A DNA stretch of 64,000 nucleotides from Gammaproteobacteria bacterium (GCA_018828125.1 JAHJWB010000015.1:186001-250000), one strand, 5' to 3'. Shown: positions 1 through 10,994, counted from the first letter of the stretch. The notes: a model not told the origin generated them from the sequence alone. Numbers and translations: made by a program.

Positions 1-198
1 CTCTGGGGTGAAGTGCACGGCTCCGCCATCGGGCGCGGCCAGGCCCAGGCACATGCGGATGGTGGTGGTCTTGCCCGCTCCGTTGGGGCCAATGACGCCC
101 AGGCATTCGCCAGGGGCGATGGAGAAAGAAACGTCGTCCACCACCGTGGTGTCGCCATAGCGCTTGCGCAGATTCAGGGCTTCAAAGAGTGCGGTCAT
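1..198 (-). CDS. ABC transporter ATP-binding protein, N-terminal part (runs off window)
   Basis: Only the first 66 codons are present; the rest lies before the window. The translation starts MTALFEALNL and contains a clear Walker A motif, GPNGAGKTT, at residues 37-45, followed by TIRMCLGLAAPDGG. This is the usual beginning of the ATPase subunit of an ABC exporter of the NodI/drug or multicopper type (family knowledge). It should power a membrane permease encoded further left. The gene is divergent from the AraC-type regulator at 337, with about 140 bases between the starts, so that regulator may control it. Substrate cannot be inferred. Confidence 0.85.
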   Translation of the reverse strand, partial: MTALFEALNLRKRYGDTTVVDDVSFSIAPGECLGVIGPNGAGKTTTIRMCLGLAAPDGGAVHFTPE

Positions 199-336
199 GG
201 GGTCGATTGTGTGCCATGCTGTTGCCGGTGCCAGCCGCACCCCAAGTTCGCTTGAAGCACCCCGTTTGTGGTGCTGGCACCCGCGGCAAGCGAGGTGGCC
301 TGCCGCTCCGAAACCACAACAGATGCCGTCAAGTCA

Positions 337-1161
337 ATGTTGAACGCAACACCACCTCTCGCCCCCGCCAGCTACACCGAGCTGCCGCTCGGCCCCCTCG
401 ATGCAGAAAAGATCGAAGCGGTCTGGCGCTACGACCCCGCCGATGCTCGCCAGCAACGGGTGTTGCCGGATGGCCGCGTGGATCTTGTCGCGCACTGTGC
501 TGTGCGGCCAGGCGGTGGGGTGACCTCGGTGTGGCCGGTGATTGCAGGCCCGGCGGACCAGCCTGCCCTGGTGGCGTTGAGGCCCGGCACGGTGGTGATG
601 GGCTTGCGGTTCCATATTGGCTGGGGTGGCGCATGCCTGGGCATTGAGCCGGGGGCGCTGCGCAATCGGACGCTGACCGGCGTCGAGGTTGAACAGACTC
701 TGGGGCCGTCCTTGAGCCCCCTGCTGGGAGCCGACACCCTGCCGGTTGTGGAGTCGGCCCTGCGCTCGGTGGCCAGCGCGCTGGCGGCACGGGCGTGTGT
801 CACTGCGGCGCACCGCCGAGCGCTGGAGGCCATCGACCGCATGAAGTGGCGGTTGGCGGGGCAGCTGCCCTCACCGGGATGCCCTACCGCACCCGCCGCT
901 GCCGCACCCGCCAGCCGCACGTTGCGCCGCGACATGGTGACGGTGGCAGGCTTGCCACTGCGCACCCTGGCGGGAATCTTGCGGTTTCAGCAAGCCATGG
1001 TGTTGCTGGGCGCGCAAGGGGCTTCGCTCTGCGATGTGGCGTTGGTGTCGGGCTACACCGACCAGGCGCACATGACCCGCGCGTTCCGCCGGTTTGGCGG
1101 TTTCACGCCCGCCGTGCCGCAATCGGTGCCCTTGGTGCGCCTCGATGCGCGGTCGCCCTAG
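337..1161 (+). CDS. AraC-family transcriptional regulator
   Basis: A protein of 274 residues from the ATG at 337; an in-frame GTG at 268 would add 23 residues but these look non-conserved. The N-terminal half (YTELPLGPLDAEKIEAVWRY) resembles the sensor domain found in many AraC-like regulators. The C-terminal part contains the second helix-turn-helix signature of the family (VALVSGYTDQAHMTRAFRR, then GFTPAVPQS). It is divergent from the ABC ATPase on the left, so regulation of that operon is plausible but is inference. No ligand can be named. Confidence 0.8.
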   Translation: MLNATPPLAPASYTELPLGPLDAEKIEAVWRYDPADARQQRVLPDGRVDLVAHCAVRPGGGVTSVWPVIAGPADQPALVALRPGTVVMGLRFHIGWGGACLGIEPGALRNRTLTGVEVEQTLGPSLSPLLGADTLPVVESALRSVASALAARACVTAAHRRALEAIDRMKWRLAGQLPSPGCPTAPAAAAPASRTLRRDMVTVAGLPLRTLAGILRFQQAMVLLGAQGASLCDVALVSGYTDQAHMTRAFRRFGGFTPAVPQSVPLVRLDARSP

Positions 1162-1237
1162 ATGGACCCGTGTGGCCGAAACGTTCAAGACAGGCCGGTA
1201 GGGCCCCATCAGACTGCTGTTTTTCTGAACCCCCGCT

Positions 1238-1879
1238 ATGCACAGCCAACCCCTTTTCTCTGTCGAAGACCCTTGCGAACTGGTTCGCTGGATGCGTGCC
1301 TATCCCCTGGCTATATTGGTCGCGGTGACAACCACCGGGCTGGAGGCGAATCTGCTGCCGCTGGAGGTGGTGCACTTGGTGGAAACGGGCGAACGCAAAG
1401 GGCGCATGCAGCTGAAAGGGCATGTGGCCCGCCACCACGCGCTGTCGCAGATCGGGCCAGCGGGGGCGCAGGTTCTGGTGGTGTTTCAAAGCCCCAATGC
1501 CTACATCTCGCCGCGTTGGTATGTGAACGGCCAACGCAGCGGGCGGCTGGCACCCAGCTGGAACTATGTGGCCGTTGAAGCGCGCGGGTACATGCGTTTG
1601 GTGGACGACGGCGTGTGGTTGCGTCACCACCTTGCCGCACTCACCCTTTCGCAGGAAGCCCACCGCGCTGCGCCATGGTCGCTGGCCGATGCATCCCCCG
1701 CATTTGTGGACGAAGCGGCTGCGCGCCTCATCGGGCTGGAGATCGACGTGGAGCAGCTGGCGGGCAAACGGTTTCTGTCGCAGCAACGCACCGAGGCCGA
1801 CCGGCGCAGCCTGGTGGCGCATTTGGCCGAGGAAAACGCTGGCTCGGCGCGGGACGTGGCGGGGCTGATCACGCCTTAG
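1238..1879 (+). CDS. PaiB-like FMN-binding negative transcriptional regulator
   Basis: A 213-residue protein of the PaiB family, which has a split-barrel flavin-binding fold and was named for negative control of sporulation and protease genes in Bacillus. The family hallmark SPNAYISPRWY lies near residue 90, and KRFLSQQR near residue 180 matches the conserved KxxLSQNR-type segment. The length agrees with the family norm of about 205-215. It follows the AraC-type gene by 76 bases in the same direction. A dispersed hairpin repeat follows its stop codon. The physiological target in Gram-negative bacteria is not established. Confidence 0.85.
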   Translation: MHSQPLFSVEDPCELVRWMRAYPLAILVAVTTTGLEANLLPLEVVHLVETGERKGRMQLKGHVARHHALSQIGPAGAQVLVVFQSPNAYISPRWYVNGQRSGRLAPSWNYVAVEARGYMRLVDDGVWLRHHLAALTLSQEAHRAAPWSLADASPAFVDEAAARLIGLEIDVEQLAGKRFLSQQRTEADRRSLVAHLAEENAGSARDVAGLITP

Positions 1880-1890
1880 TCCCAGCAAAT

Positions 1891-1948
1891 GAAATTTTGG
1901 TGAAAATGGTCGATAGCGCTTATTGAATAAGGGGTTGTAGCTATAAAT
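1891..1948 (+). repeat. Dispersed hairpin repeat, degenerate copy A
   Basis: The segment contains TAGCGCTTATTGAATAAG followed by TTGTAGCTAT. It is the weakest of five copies in this window of a repeat with consensus GCCTCTAGCGCTT-N7-AAGCGCTAGCAGCTATC. It sits between the convergent paiB-like gene and the diguanylate cyclase, where it could act as a bidirectional terminator. Confidence 0.6.
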
Positions 1949-1980
1949 AGAGAAGCACTCATCGCCTTGGTGGGAAGGGC

Positions 1981-3117
<1,137 letters not shown>

Positions 3118-3138
3118 ACGCGGGGGGCCTCCCCTGAC

Positions 3139-4635
3139 TTACTGGAACGCCACCTCGGCAAAACTGCGCAGCTTGCGGCTGTGCAGGCGATCCACGCCGC
3201 CGGTGCGCAGGATCTCGATGGCGCGCATGCCGATGCGCAGGTGCTGGTCCACGCGCTCGCGGTAGAAATGGTTGGCCATGCCGGGCAGCTTGATCTCTCC
3301 GTGGAGAGGCTTGTCGCTTACGCACAGCAGCGTGCCGTAGGGCACACGAAAGCGGAAGCCGTTGGCGGCGATGGTGGCGCTTTCCATGTCCAGGGCCACA
3401 GCACGGCTTTGGCTGAACCGGCGCTGGGGCATGTTGTCGGGCAGCAGCTCCCAGTTGCGGTTGTCGGTGCTCGCCACGGTGCCGGTGCGCATGATGCGCT
3501 TGAGATCGGCCTCTTCGATCTGGGTCACGTCGGCTACCGCTTGCTGCAGCGCCATCTGGATTTCGGCCAGCGCCGGGATGGGCACCCACAGGGGCAGTTC
3601 TTCGTCCAGCACGTGATCTTCGCGCACGTAAGCATGGGCCAGCACGTAGTCGCCCAGTTGCTGGCTGTTGCGCAGGCCCGCGCAGTGGCCCAGCATCATC
3701 CAGGCGTGTGGTCGCAACACGGCGATGTGGTCGGTAATGGTCTTGGCGTTGGCCGGACCCACGCCGATGTTGACCATGGTGATGCCGCTGCGGTCTTTGC
3801 GCACCAGATGGTAGGCAGGCATCTGCGGCAAGCGGGGTGGCGCTACACCCAGATCGTCCCCCGGCATTGCAGGCAGGCCGACCCGGCGGGTGACCACGTT
3901 GCCGGGTTCGATAAAGGCCACGTATTCGCTGTCGGGCTTGGCCATTTCGGCATGGCCCAGGCGCATGAATTCGTCAATGTAGAACTGGTAGTTGGTGAAC
4001 AACACGAAGTTCTGGAACCACTCGGGCGCAGTACCCGTGTAGTGGCGCAGGCGGTGCAGAGAGTAGTCCACGCGCGGCGCCGTGAACAGCGACAGCGGCT
4101 GGGCCTCGCCCGGGCGGGCCTGCCAGGTGCCGTTGGCAATGCCATCGTCCATCGCGGCCAGGTCCGGCAGGTCAAACACGTCGCGCATCAGCATGCGGCG
4201 CTCGGTGGTCAGGGTGCCTTCGATGTGATCGTGCTCGGCAAACGAAAAATGGATGGGAATGGGGTGGGCGCTGGTGCCCACCTCCAGCTCAACGTTGTGG
4301 CTGGCCCGCAGCAGGCGAAACTGCTCGGCGTAGTAGCGGGCAAACAGGTCGGGCCGGGTGAGGGTGGTTTCGTACCGCCCCGGGCCCTCTACAAAACCAT
4401 AGGCGAGTTTGGTGTCGGCCCGCGCCACCGTGGTGGTGTGCACGCGCACAAACGGGTAGAAGGCTCGGACATTGGCGCTGGGCGTATCCCCGGCCACAAA
4501 ACGCTGCATGGCCTCGCGCAAGTGGCCAATCTGTTGCTGGTAAATGCGCTGCACCTGGGCCAGCGCGTCGGCCGGGTCGGTGTGGCGGGTGGGGGCGATG
4601 AAGTCTGGAATGAGGGGCATGGGGCTATTTTCCAT
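3139..4635 (-). CDS. amn: AMP nucleosidase
   Basis: Hydrolyses AMP to adenine and ribose 5-phosphate, adjusting purine nucleotide pools in the cytosol. From the ATG at 4635 (MENSPMPLIPDF) the protein has 498 residues, matching Amn; the longer open frame to 4719 adds an unconserved leader. The N-terminal regulatory domain is followed by a nucleoside-phosphorylase-fold domain carrying GPANAKTITDHIAVL, GHCAGLR and LDMESATIAANGFRFR, then DKPLHGEIKLPG, all typical of AMP nucleosidase. The gene is flanked downstream by the diguanylate cyclase; there is no obvious functional link with the T6SS genes upstream. Confidence 0.93.
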   Translation of the reverse strand: MENSPMPLIPDFIAPTRHTDPADALAQVQRIYQQQIGHLREAMQRFVAGDTPSANVRAFYPFVRVHTTTVARADTKLAYGFVEGPGRYETTLTRPDLFARYYAEQFRLLRASHNVELEVGTSAHPIPIHFSFAEHDHIEGTLTTERRMLMRDVFDLPDLAAMDDGIANGTWQARPGEAQPLSLFTAPRVDYSLHRLRHYTGTAPEWFQNFVLFTNYQFYIDEFMRLGHAEMAKPDSEYVAFIEPGNVVTRRVGLPAMPGDDLGVAPPRLPQMPAYHLVRKDRSGITMVNIGVGPANAKTITDHIAVLRPHAWMMLGHCAGLRNSQQLGDYVLAHAYVREDHVLDEELPLWVPIPALAEIQMALQQAVADVTQIEEADLKRIMRTGTVASTDNRNWELLPDNMPQRRFSQSRAVALDMESATIAANGFRFRVPYGTLLCVSDKPLHGEIKLPGMANHFYRERVDQHLRIGMRAIEILRTGGVDRLHSRKLRSFAEVAFQ

Positions 4636-4734
4636 CGGCTCGATGAACTTCCTGTCGGTGAGTGTAGAAATAGCGGTCCATGTCGATGGCTGTATGCCTG
4701 TATGGCGGGTTGCCCTCACGGGGCGGGGTGAGGA

Positions 4735-7023
4735 TCAGATCTTGCCGTCCAGCCATTGGACGGCGGCATCCAGGACAGGGTCGCCACCACCCATGACGCG
4801 CTGCACGAACCCGGCATCCACAGGAACACGCAGGTCGGGCTCCACGCCTTTGCCATGCACATAGTGCTCGCCGTTAGCTCCCAGCTCTGCCACGGTGGGG
4901 GCGTGCACCACCACCTCGCCGGGCAAAAGCACGCGCGTGGTCAGCCCCACGGATCCGGGCGTGGGTTCGGTGGCCACCACATGGGCACGCCCTGCTTTTT
5001 GCAGCCAGGCAGAGAACACCTCGCAGGGGCCTGTGCATTCCTGGCCCGTCAACAACACCAGCGGGGCGCCGTAGTGGCTGGCTCCCTGGGTGTAGAGCGG
5101 TAATTGGGGCGGGATACCAAGGCTGCCACGGGTGCGCCACACCTTGGCGGTTGCGTCCACCTGGCGCTGGGCATAGGCCTGTAACCGCAGGGGGCGGTCA
5201 TACGAGAAGAAGGACGCTGCGAAATGCGGCACCAGTTGGTAAGCGTTGTGGTTGTTGCCACGCAGGTCCAGGATCAGGCCCCGTAGCCGAGACTGATTGA
5301 CGGTGGCCAGGCTTCGCTCCCACAGCTCCAGATTGCCCCCTCCGTCAGAGAACGAGTTGAACGCGATATAGCCGTATTGCTTGCCCGAATGGCTGCGCAG
5401 CTGAAATGCGGACAGCGATTCGTTGTTGGGCGCGCGCGCGGGTGCTGGTGGCTGTTCGGCCATGCGTTGGCGCAGGTCCAGGGTCTGGTCGTTGCCGTCT
5501 TGTCGCACTTTCAGGGTCATCGCCTCGCGGTCGTAGGCGACGAGTTTCAGCGCTTCGTGCTTTCGGCCCGCTTCGGTGGGGCGGTTGGAATACCGTGCGG
5601 CGCGACCGATGTAACGCGAGAGACTTTCGCCATTGATCTCGATGATTTCTGCGCCCGGGCGCAGGCCCGCCGCCGCTGCGGGCGAGTTGGGTGTCACGCT
5701 GCTGACCAGCGCGCGGCCATCAGAGAGCCACCAGACGCCAGGCACTGGCAAGGGCATGATGCCGCGGGGCTGCCATTGTTCGGTCAAACCGATGTCGAGA
5801 CCCTGCATGGCGCCTGTGCCACGCAGATCGGCCCGAAACAAACCGTCCTGCAGGCGCGCGCCGATTTCCGTGTAGATCTGCAGGAGTGCCCGCCGATCCT
5901 TTTGGTCGCTGGCTTGACGTACGCGGTCTGCAAATTCCGCTTGCAGGCGGTTCCAGTCGATGGGCTGTGCTCCGCGAAAGGGGTAGCGCTCGTGCATGAC
6001 GCTTGTAAATGCCTTGAAGGCGTCGCCAGGGGCCAATCGGGCCAGATCAATCTCGGTGGTCGACTGGACGCTGTACTGGGCCAGTGCAACCTCTCGGCTG
6101 CGATCAAAGCTGAAACCGCGGCTGTCCAGTGTGACCACGGTGTAACCGCGGGGCAGGCGCACCATGGGGTCATCGGAGGTGAACAGGCGGCCGTCGGCGC
6201 CGAAGCCTGCCGGAAATGCCACTCCAGCCTGGCTGGCCCAGACAAGCAGCTTGCCACCTACGGGCTCCAGCGCGAGGTCTGCTTGCAAGGGCCACTCTAG
6301 CTGGACCGAACTGGATGTCAGCATGGCGTGTTGCTCGATTCCGTCGAGCCCCCGGCGACCGGGTCTACGGGGCAGGTTGGAGTGCACTGTCAGCGCAAAG
6401 ATCTTCACTCCCGCACCGGCGCTGCGCGTGCGTCCCGTTCCGAGGTCGAACAGGGCTCCCGGGGGGGTTGATGGCAAATCGATCGATACCGCCGAGCTGT
6501 CGGTGCGGGGGGTGGCCAGCAATTGGTCTTGCGGCGGCGTGACGTGGGCGGGCTGCCGCTGCACGAAATACGCCCCCTGGTCCAACAACCCCACGAGCGT
6601 GTTGCTGACGGTAATCGAGTCGCCAGCGTTGCGTTCCAGCATGGCAATCAACCGTGCGGGGCCCCCTTCGTCACGCGCCATCACGGCAGGTCCGGACGGG
6701 GGTTGGGTGGGGGCATAGCCGCGGTTGTTCCACATCTGCCTACCGGTATCTACGGCTTGCCGTCCTGTAGACAACACCTGCTGACCAGTGGACAGAGCAC
6801 TTTCGCCACGGTTGATCGCTTCACCCGCCTTGCCGATGTCTCCAAGGGTCCAGGCTTGGGCCTGAACAAATCCCATCGCCAACGTCAGGCCAACCAGTGC
6901 AGACAGAGCTCTGCGGACGGACGGCGCATATGGAGAGTGCACCCACAAGGAGCGCGAGGGTGAACGTGCCGCGCTGGATGCGTTGGCGCGGGAAAGATCG
7001 CGGATCTGGCTGTGTGCGGGCAT
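4735..7023 (-). CDS. Secreted PDZ/S41-type protein, probable peptidase or pseudo-peptidase, adjacent to tssH
   Basis: A 762-residue protein with a hydrophobic signal segment near residues 38-57 (ALSALVGLTLAMGFVQAQA), hence exported. A PDZ domain (SPAAAAGLRPGAEIIEING) lies near residue 450, followed by an S41 C-terminal-processing-peptidase fold (GYIAFNSFSDGG, then LILDLRGN near residue 590). At the expected nucleophile site the sequence is GQECTGPCEVFSAW: the usual Ser before Glu is Cys, and the Lys of the Ser-Lys dyad is not seen in the following TPGSVGL. It may be inactive or use Cys. It starts 57 bases after the tssH stop on the same strand, so it may be the last T6SS operon gene; a T6SS role is inference. 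Confidence 0.7.
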   Translation of the reverse strand: MPAHSQIRDLSRANASSAARSPSRSLWVHSPYAPSVRRALSALVGLTLAMGFVQAQAWTLGDIGKAGEAINRGESALSTGQQVLSTGRQAVDTGRQMWNNRGYAPTQPPSGPAVMARDEGGPARLIAMLERNAGDSITVSNTLVGLLDQGAYFVQRQPAHVTPPQDQLLATPRTDSSAVSIDLPSTPPGALFDLGTGRTRSAGAGVKIFALTVHSNLPRRPGRRGLDGIEQHAMLTSSSVQLEWPLQADLALEPVGGKLLVWASQAGVAFPAGFGADGRLFTSDDPMVRLPRGYTVVTLDSRGFSFDRSREVALAQYSVQSTTEIDLARLAPGDAFKAFTSVMHERYPFRGAQPIDWNRLQAEFADRVRQASDQKDRRALLQIYTEIGARLQDGLFRADLRGTGAMQGLDIGLTEQWQPRGIMPLPVPGVWWLSDGRALVSSVTPNSPAAAAGLRPGAEIIEINGESLSRYIGRAARYSNRPTEAGRKHEALKLVAYDREAMTLKVRQDGNDQTLDLRQRMAEQPPAPARAPNNESLSAFQLRSHSGKQYGYIAFNSFSDGGGNLELWERSLATVNQSRLRGLILDLRGNNHNAYQLVPHFAASFFSYDRPLRLQAYAQRQVDATAKVWRTRGSLGIPPQLPLYTQGASHYGAPLVLLTGQECTGPCEVFSAWLQKAGRAHVVATEPTPGSVGLTTRVLLPGEVVVHAPTVAELGANGEHYVHGKGVEPDLRVPVDAGFVQRVMGGGDPVLDAAVQWLDGKI

Positions 7024-7080
7024 GATGGCGACGGGAGGTTTGGACGGTGGAATGTGTTCTGAGGGGCCTTCTTTGGCCGG

Positions 7081-9819
7081 TCAGACGTAGCGGATCACGA
7101 AATCGTTGTTGGCGGCACTGACTTCAATTTTGTCGATGGCCTTGGCATCGACCGACGCTTGCAGAAACTCCATGGCCATGCGGGGCAACAGGTTCTGCGT
7201 CAGGATGCCGTCGATCATTCGGGCGCCGGATTCGACTTCGCTGCAGCGCTGGCGGATGAGTTGCACAGCGCTGTCATCAAACTCGAACAGCGCTCCGTGG
7301 TTGGCCTGTATGCGGGTCTGGATGCGGCGCATCTGGAGGTGAATGATCCGCTCCAGCATGGCATCGGAGATGGGGTAGTAGGGCACCACGGACAAGCGGC
7401 CCAGCAGCGCCGCTGGGAACTTGTCGAGCAGGGGCTGCCGAACCGCCTTTGCCAGTGCCTCAGGCGCGGGAATCAGCTCTGGATCGTTGCACATGCCCGC
7501 AATCAACTCGGACCCCACATTCGAGGTCAGGATGATCACGGTGTTCTTGAAGTCGATGTAGCGGCCTTCGCCGTCTTCCATCCAACCTTTGTCGAACACC
7601 TGAAAGAACATTTCATGCACATCCGAGTGGGCCTTCTCAATTTCATCAAGTAGCACCACGCTGTACGGCCTGCGTCGCACAGCCTCCGTAAGCACACCGC
7701 CTTCGCCATACCCCACGTATCCTGGCGGCGCACCTTTCAATGTGGATACCGTGTGGGCTTCTTGGAACTCGCTCATGTTGATGGTGATGAGGTTCTGTTC
7801 GCCGCCATATAGAGCTTCGGCCAGCGACAAGGCCGTCTCGGTCTTGCCCACCCCCGAGGGTCCAGCCAGCAGAAACACGCCAATGGGTTTGACCGGGTTG
7901 TCCAGGCGGGCACGAGCGGTTTGGATGCGGCGGGTGATGGCCTCCAGGCCATGGCGTTGGCCGATCACGCGCTTCTCCAGCGTTTGCGTGAGTTCCAGAA
8001 CCGACTTCACTTCGTCGCGCACCATGCGGCCCACGGGGATCCCCGTCCATTCCGCCACCACAGCGGCCACTACGCCGGCGTCGACCACCGGGTGCAGCAA
8101 AGGGTCGTCGCCTTGCAGGGCTCCCAGTTCCTTGCGCAGCGCATCGAGGTCTTCTGCACTGGGATGGCGGGAGGGAGGTGCAGAGGAACCGTCAGCGGTC
8201 GATGCCTCAGCAGTGGTACCTGCCAGGGCTAGAGCGTCGGGGGATGCGGCCGCACCGCTGGCGGGCGAGCGGTGAGTCGCCATCAGCGCTGTTTCTGCGG
8301 CCACGATGCGTTGGGCCAAGTCACTTTCGCACGCCAGTCGTTCGGACAGCGCCGCTTGTTCAAGTTGCAGCGACTCAAGAGATGCGGCCAGTTCATCGAG
8401 ACGTGTGGCGTGGGCAATGCCGAGGGCGGCTTCTCGTCGCACCACTTCCAGCTCCACCCGGAGTGCTTCTTGCTGGCGCAGCACGGCTTCGAGGCGCGCA
8501 GGTGTAGAGGTCAAGGCCATGGCAACGCGGGAGCAGGCCGTGTCGAGCAAACTCACGGCTTTGTCGGGCAGCTGGCGTGAAGGAATGTAGCGGTGCGAGA
8601 GGCTGACGGCGGCCGCAACCGCCTCGTCGGCAATGCGCACTTTGTGGTGCCCTTCCAGCTTGGCCGCGACGCCGCGAAGCATGTGCACGGCTTTGGGCTC
8701 GTCAGGCTCGTGGATGTGCACCAACTGAAACCGGCGGGTCAGGGCGGGATCCTTTTCGATGTACTTCTTGTATTCCGCCCAAGTGGTCGCTCCAATGGTG
8801 CGCAACACACCGCGCGCCAGAGCGGGCTTGAGCAAGTTGGCCGCGTCGCCCGTGCCTGCCTGGCCGCCTGCTCCGATCAAGGTGTGGACTTCGTCGATGA
8901 ACAGCACGATGGGCGTGGTGCTGGCCTGCACTTCATCGAGCAGGGAGCGCAGGCGATTTTCAAACTCACCCTTCATGCTGGCGCCCGCCTGGAGCAGACC
9001 CACATCCATCACCCGCAATTGCACGCCCCGCAAGGGTGGTGGCACATCATCTGCCGCTATGCGCAGTGCAAGACCCTCCACAACGGCGGTTTTTCCGACG
9101 CCTGCTTCGCCCACCAGAATGGGGTTGTTCTGCCGCCGACGCATCAGGATGTCGATCATCTGGCGCACTTCCTCGTCTCGCCCGGTGACAGGGTCTAGCT
9201 CTCCCTTGTGTGCGCGTTCGGTCAGATCGACGGTGTAGCGCTGTAGCGCGTCCTGTTTTCCGTTGCCCAGCGTCGACGTGGCTCCGCTGGCGTCTCCCGG
9301 TGCTCCTTGCAAGCCAGAGCCATCGGCCGCTTGCAGCTTGGCTTCTGGAGATGCGGGCAACAGTTTTGAGAACGCATCACTGAGCGCAGGTTCACTGATT
9401 TTTTCCAGTTCTTTGGAGATGGATCGCAGTTCGTTGGCCAGGGCGCGCGTGCGCAGCATGCCAGACAGCCAGTAAGCACTGCGAATCTGCGATTCATTGA
9501 ACATCAGCGTTGCATAAACCCAGCCGCGTTCAATGGAAGTTTCGATCTGGTCCGAAAAGTCGCTGATGGACGTAGCGCCGCGCGGCAACCGATCCAGGCT
9601 GCGCAGCACATCGTGGGCCAGTTGCTGTGCATCCACTTCGCAATGGCGAAAGATGCGGTGCAGATCGGAGTCATTTTCTTGCAGCAGCTGGTGCAGCCAG
9701 TGCACCAGTTCCACGTATGGATTGCCCCGTAGCTTGCAGAACACTGTAGCGCCCTCCAAGGACTTGAAGAGCAGGGGGTTGAGTTTTCCAAACAAGGCGA
9801 GTCGGCTGATCTCAGACAT
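7081..9819 (-). CDS. tssH: T6SS sheath-disassembly ATPase TssH (ClpV)
   Basis: AAA+ ATPase that unfolds the contracted TssB/TssC sheath so that it can be reused. It is 912 residues, normal for ClpV. The N-terminal domain (1-160) binds TssC, followed by a low-complexity linker. The first AAA module has Walker A GEAGVGKT at 237-244 and Walker B LFIDEVHTLIGAGG. A coiled-coil middle region follows. The second module has Walker A GPSGVGKTE and the substrate loop GYVGYGEGG. Ordinary ClpB is excluded by the ClpV-type N-domain and the operon context. It starts 56 bases downstream of the tssG stop. Confidence 0.96.
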   Translation of the reverse strand: MSEISRLALFGKLNPLLFKSLEGATVFCKLRGNPYVELVHWLHQLLQENDSDLHRIFRHCEVDAQQLAHDVLRSLDRLPRGATSISDFSDQIETSIERGWVYATLMFNESQIRSAYWLSGMLRTRALANELRSISKELEKISEPALSDAFSKLLPASPEAKLQAADGSGLQGAPGDASGATSTLGNGKQDALQRYTVDLTERAHKGELDPVTGRDEEVRQMIDILMRRRQNNPILVGEAGVGKTAVVEGLALRIAADDVPPPLRGVQLRVMDVGLLQAGASMKGEFENRLRSLLDEVQASTTPIVLFIDEVHTLIGAGGQAGTGDAANLLKPALARGVLRTIGATTWAEYKKYIEKDPALTRRFQLVHIHEPDEPKAVHMLRGVAAKLEGHHKVRIADEAVAAAVSLSHRYIPSRQLPDKAVSLLDTACSRVAMALTSTPARLEAVLRQQEALRVELEVVRREAALGIAHATRLDELAASLESLQLEQAALSERLACESDLAQRIVAAETALMATHRSPASGAAASPDALALAGTTAEASTADGSSAPPSRHPSAEDLDALRKELGALQGDDPLLHPVVDAGVVAAVVAEWTGIPVGRMVRDEVKSVLELTQTLEKRVIGQRHGLEAITRRIQTARARLDNPVKPIGVFLLAGPSGVGKTETALSLAEALYGGEQNLITINMSEFQEAHTVSTLKGAPPGYVGYGEGGVLTEAVRRRPYSVVLLDEIEKAHSDVHEMFFQVFDKGWMEDGEGRYIDFKNTVIILTSNVGSELIAGMCNDPELIPAPEALAKAVRQPLLDKFPAALLGRLSVVPYYPISDAMLERIIHLQMRRIQTRIQANHGALFEFDDSAVQLIRQRCSEVESGARMIDGILTQNLLPRMAMEFLQASVDAKAIDKIEVSAANNDFVIRYV

Positions 9820-9875
9820 GGGGAGTAAAGGCAGTGCGTAAAAAATAAAAGAGGAGGTAGGGCCGCGCGTCGGGT

Positions 9876-10994
9876 CTATGGAGGTGAGCGGCGCCCCTGT
9901 GATAGGCCCCGTACTTTGTGGCCGCGGTGCTGGAGCCAGCTTTCTGGATCCAGCCGAAAATCGTCAGCGTCCTGCGCCGCAGGAGCGCCCAGCATCCAGC
10001 TGGTCCACCCCAGGCGCGTGCTGCCACCGAGCCGGGTGCCTGGCACTTCTTCGCGTTGCAGGACCAGTTCGAAGTCCCAGGCGTATTCGATGCCGAGGTA
10101 GTTGCGCACCCAGTCCACCAGCGCCTTGAAGTCTTGCTGAGCAGGAAGAAACCGCTCGTACTGCGCCAAGGTCATGGGGCCAATCCGCAAGCGGAATTTG
10201 CTCTGCGCGTCTGGAACGCGGGAGCCGACGACTGTGTCCACCCCCAGTTGGGAGTTGCAGGGGTGGCTTGACAGGCGCGTCTGCTGCGCGGGCTCCAGAT
10301 CAAGAAAGTGAAGGCAGTACTCCTGCAGCGCGACGTTGACACCGAAGTAGCTACCGATGGCCCGTTGCAGCCCTTCTGGGTTGCGCGTGGTCCGCGTGAG
10401 GTGCCCAGCCATGTGCAGCTTGGCATGGTCTGCCACGGCATCGCGCTGGCGCGCGGTGGGCTCCCCCACACCCACGATACTGGCCATGTGCCGACCGAAC
10501 ATGTCATCACCACCCCTGTCTAGCGAGGCTGTGGGTTGCGCATCAGACCAGGCACGAAAGAAAAGCAGGAGCAACCGGTGGTGAAAGATGTCCGAGAAGC
10601 GCGCGAGCGTGGGGTCATCGTGCTGGCGCTGGCGCTCGCGCACGTACTCGGTCAGGTGGAGCGGCAGCGGGCCATTAGGACCATACAGGCCGAAATTCCA
10701 GACCGTCAGGCGCTCCGGCTGGCCTGCCACCGGTGGAAGCAGTTCTGCAATGGTGGCGGGCGCAAAGGCGAGCGAAGGGTCCTGTCCCAGGCGGATGGGT
10801 TCTGCCTGCGGACGGGCTGCGCGGCCCAAACGCGGCAAGTGGGGGTTGCGGGCCTGTAGCCACCGCAAAGTGAAGAAAAGATCGAACGCGTGGGGATTGC
10901 GGCGCAGTCGCAGCCAGAGGTCCGGGGTATCGGGGCGCGGCTGCTGCGCCGACGGCGATGACAGGTCCACGACAGGGCTTGGCATGCCGCTCAT
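9876..10994 (-). CDS. tssG: T6SS baseplate subunit TssG
   Basis: Baseplate wedge protein that pairs with TssF and TssE and is related to phage baseplate proteins. The start at 10994 (MSGMPSPVVDL) gives 372 residues; the ATG overlaps the tssF stop as ATGA, which decides against the longer frame. Family features include the N-terminal segment HAFDLFFTLRWLQARNPHLPRLG and the central LTVWNFGLYGPNGPLPLHLTEYVRER. Lies between tssF and tssH, as in many T6SS clusters. Probably made by reinitiation after tssF. Confidence 0.95.
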   Translation of the reverse strand: MSGMPSPVVDLSSPSAQQPRPDTPDLWLRLRRNPHAFDLFFTLRWLQARNPHLPRLGRAARPQAEPIRLGQDPSLAFAPATIAELLPPVAGQPERLTVWNFGLYGPNGPLPLHLTEYVRERQRQHDDPTLARFSDIFHHRLLLLFFRAWSDAQPTASLDRGGDDMFGRHMASIVGVGEPTARQRDAVADHAKLHMAGHLTRTTRNPEGLQRAIGSYFGVNVALQEYCLHFLDLEPAQQTRLSSHPCNSQLGVDTVVGSRVPDAQSKFRLRIGPMTLAQYERFLPAQQDFKALVDWVRNYLGIEYAWDFELVLQREEVPGTRLGGSTRLGWTSWMLGAPAAQDADDFRLDPESWLQHRGHKVRGLSQGRRSPP

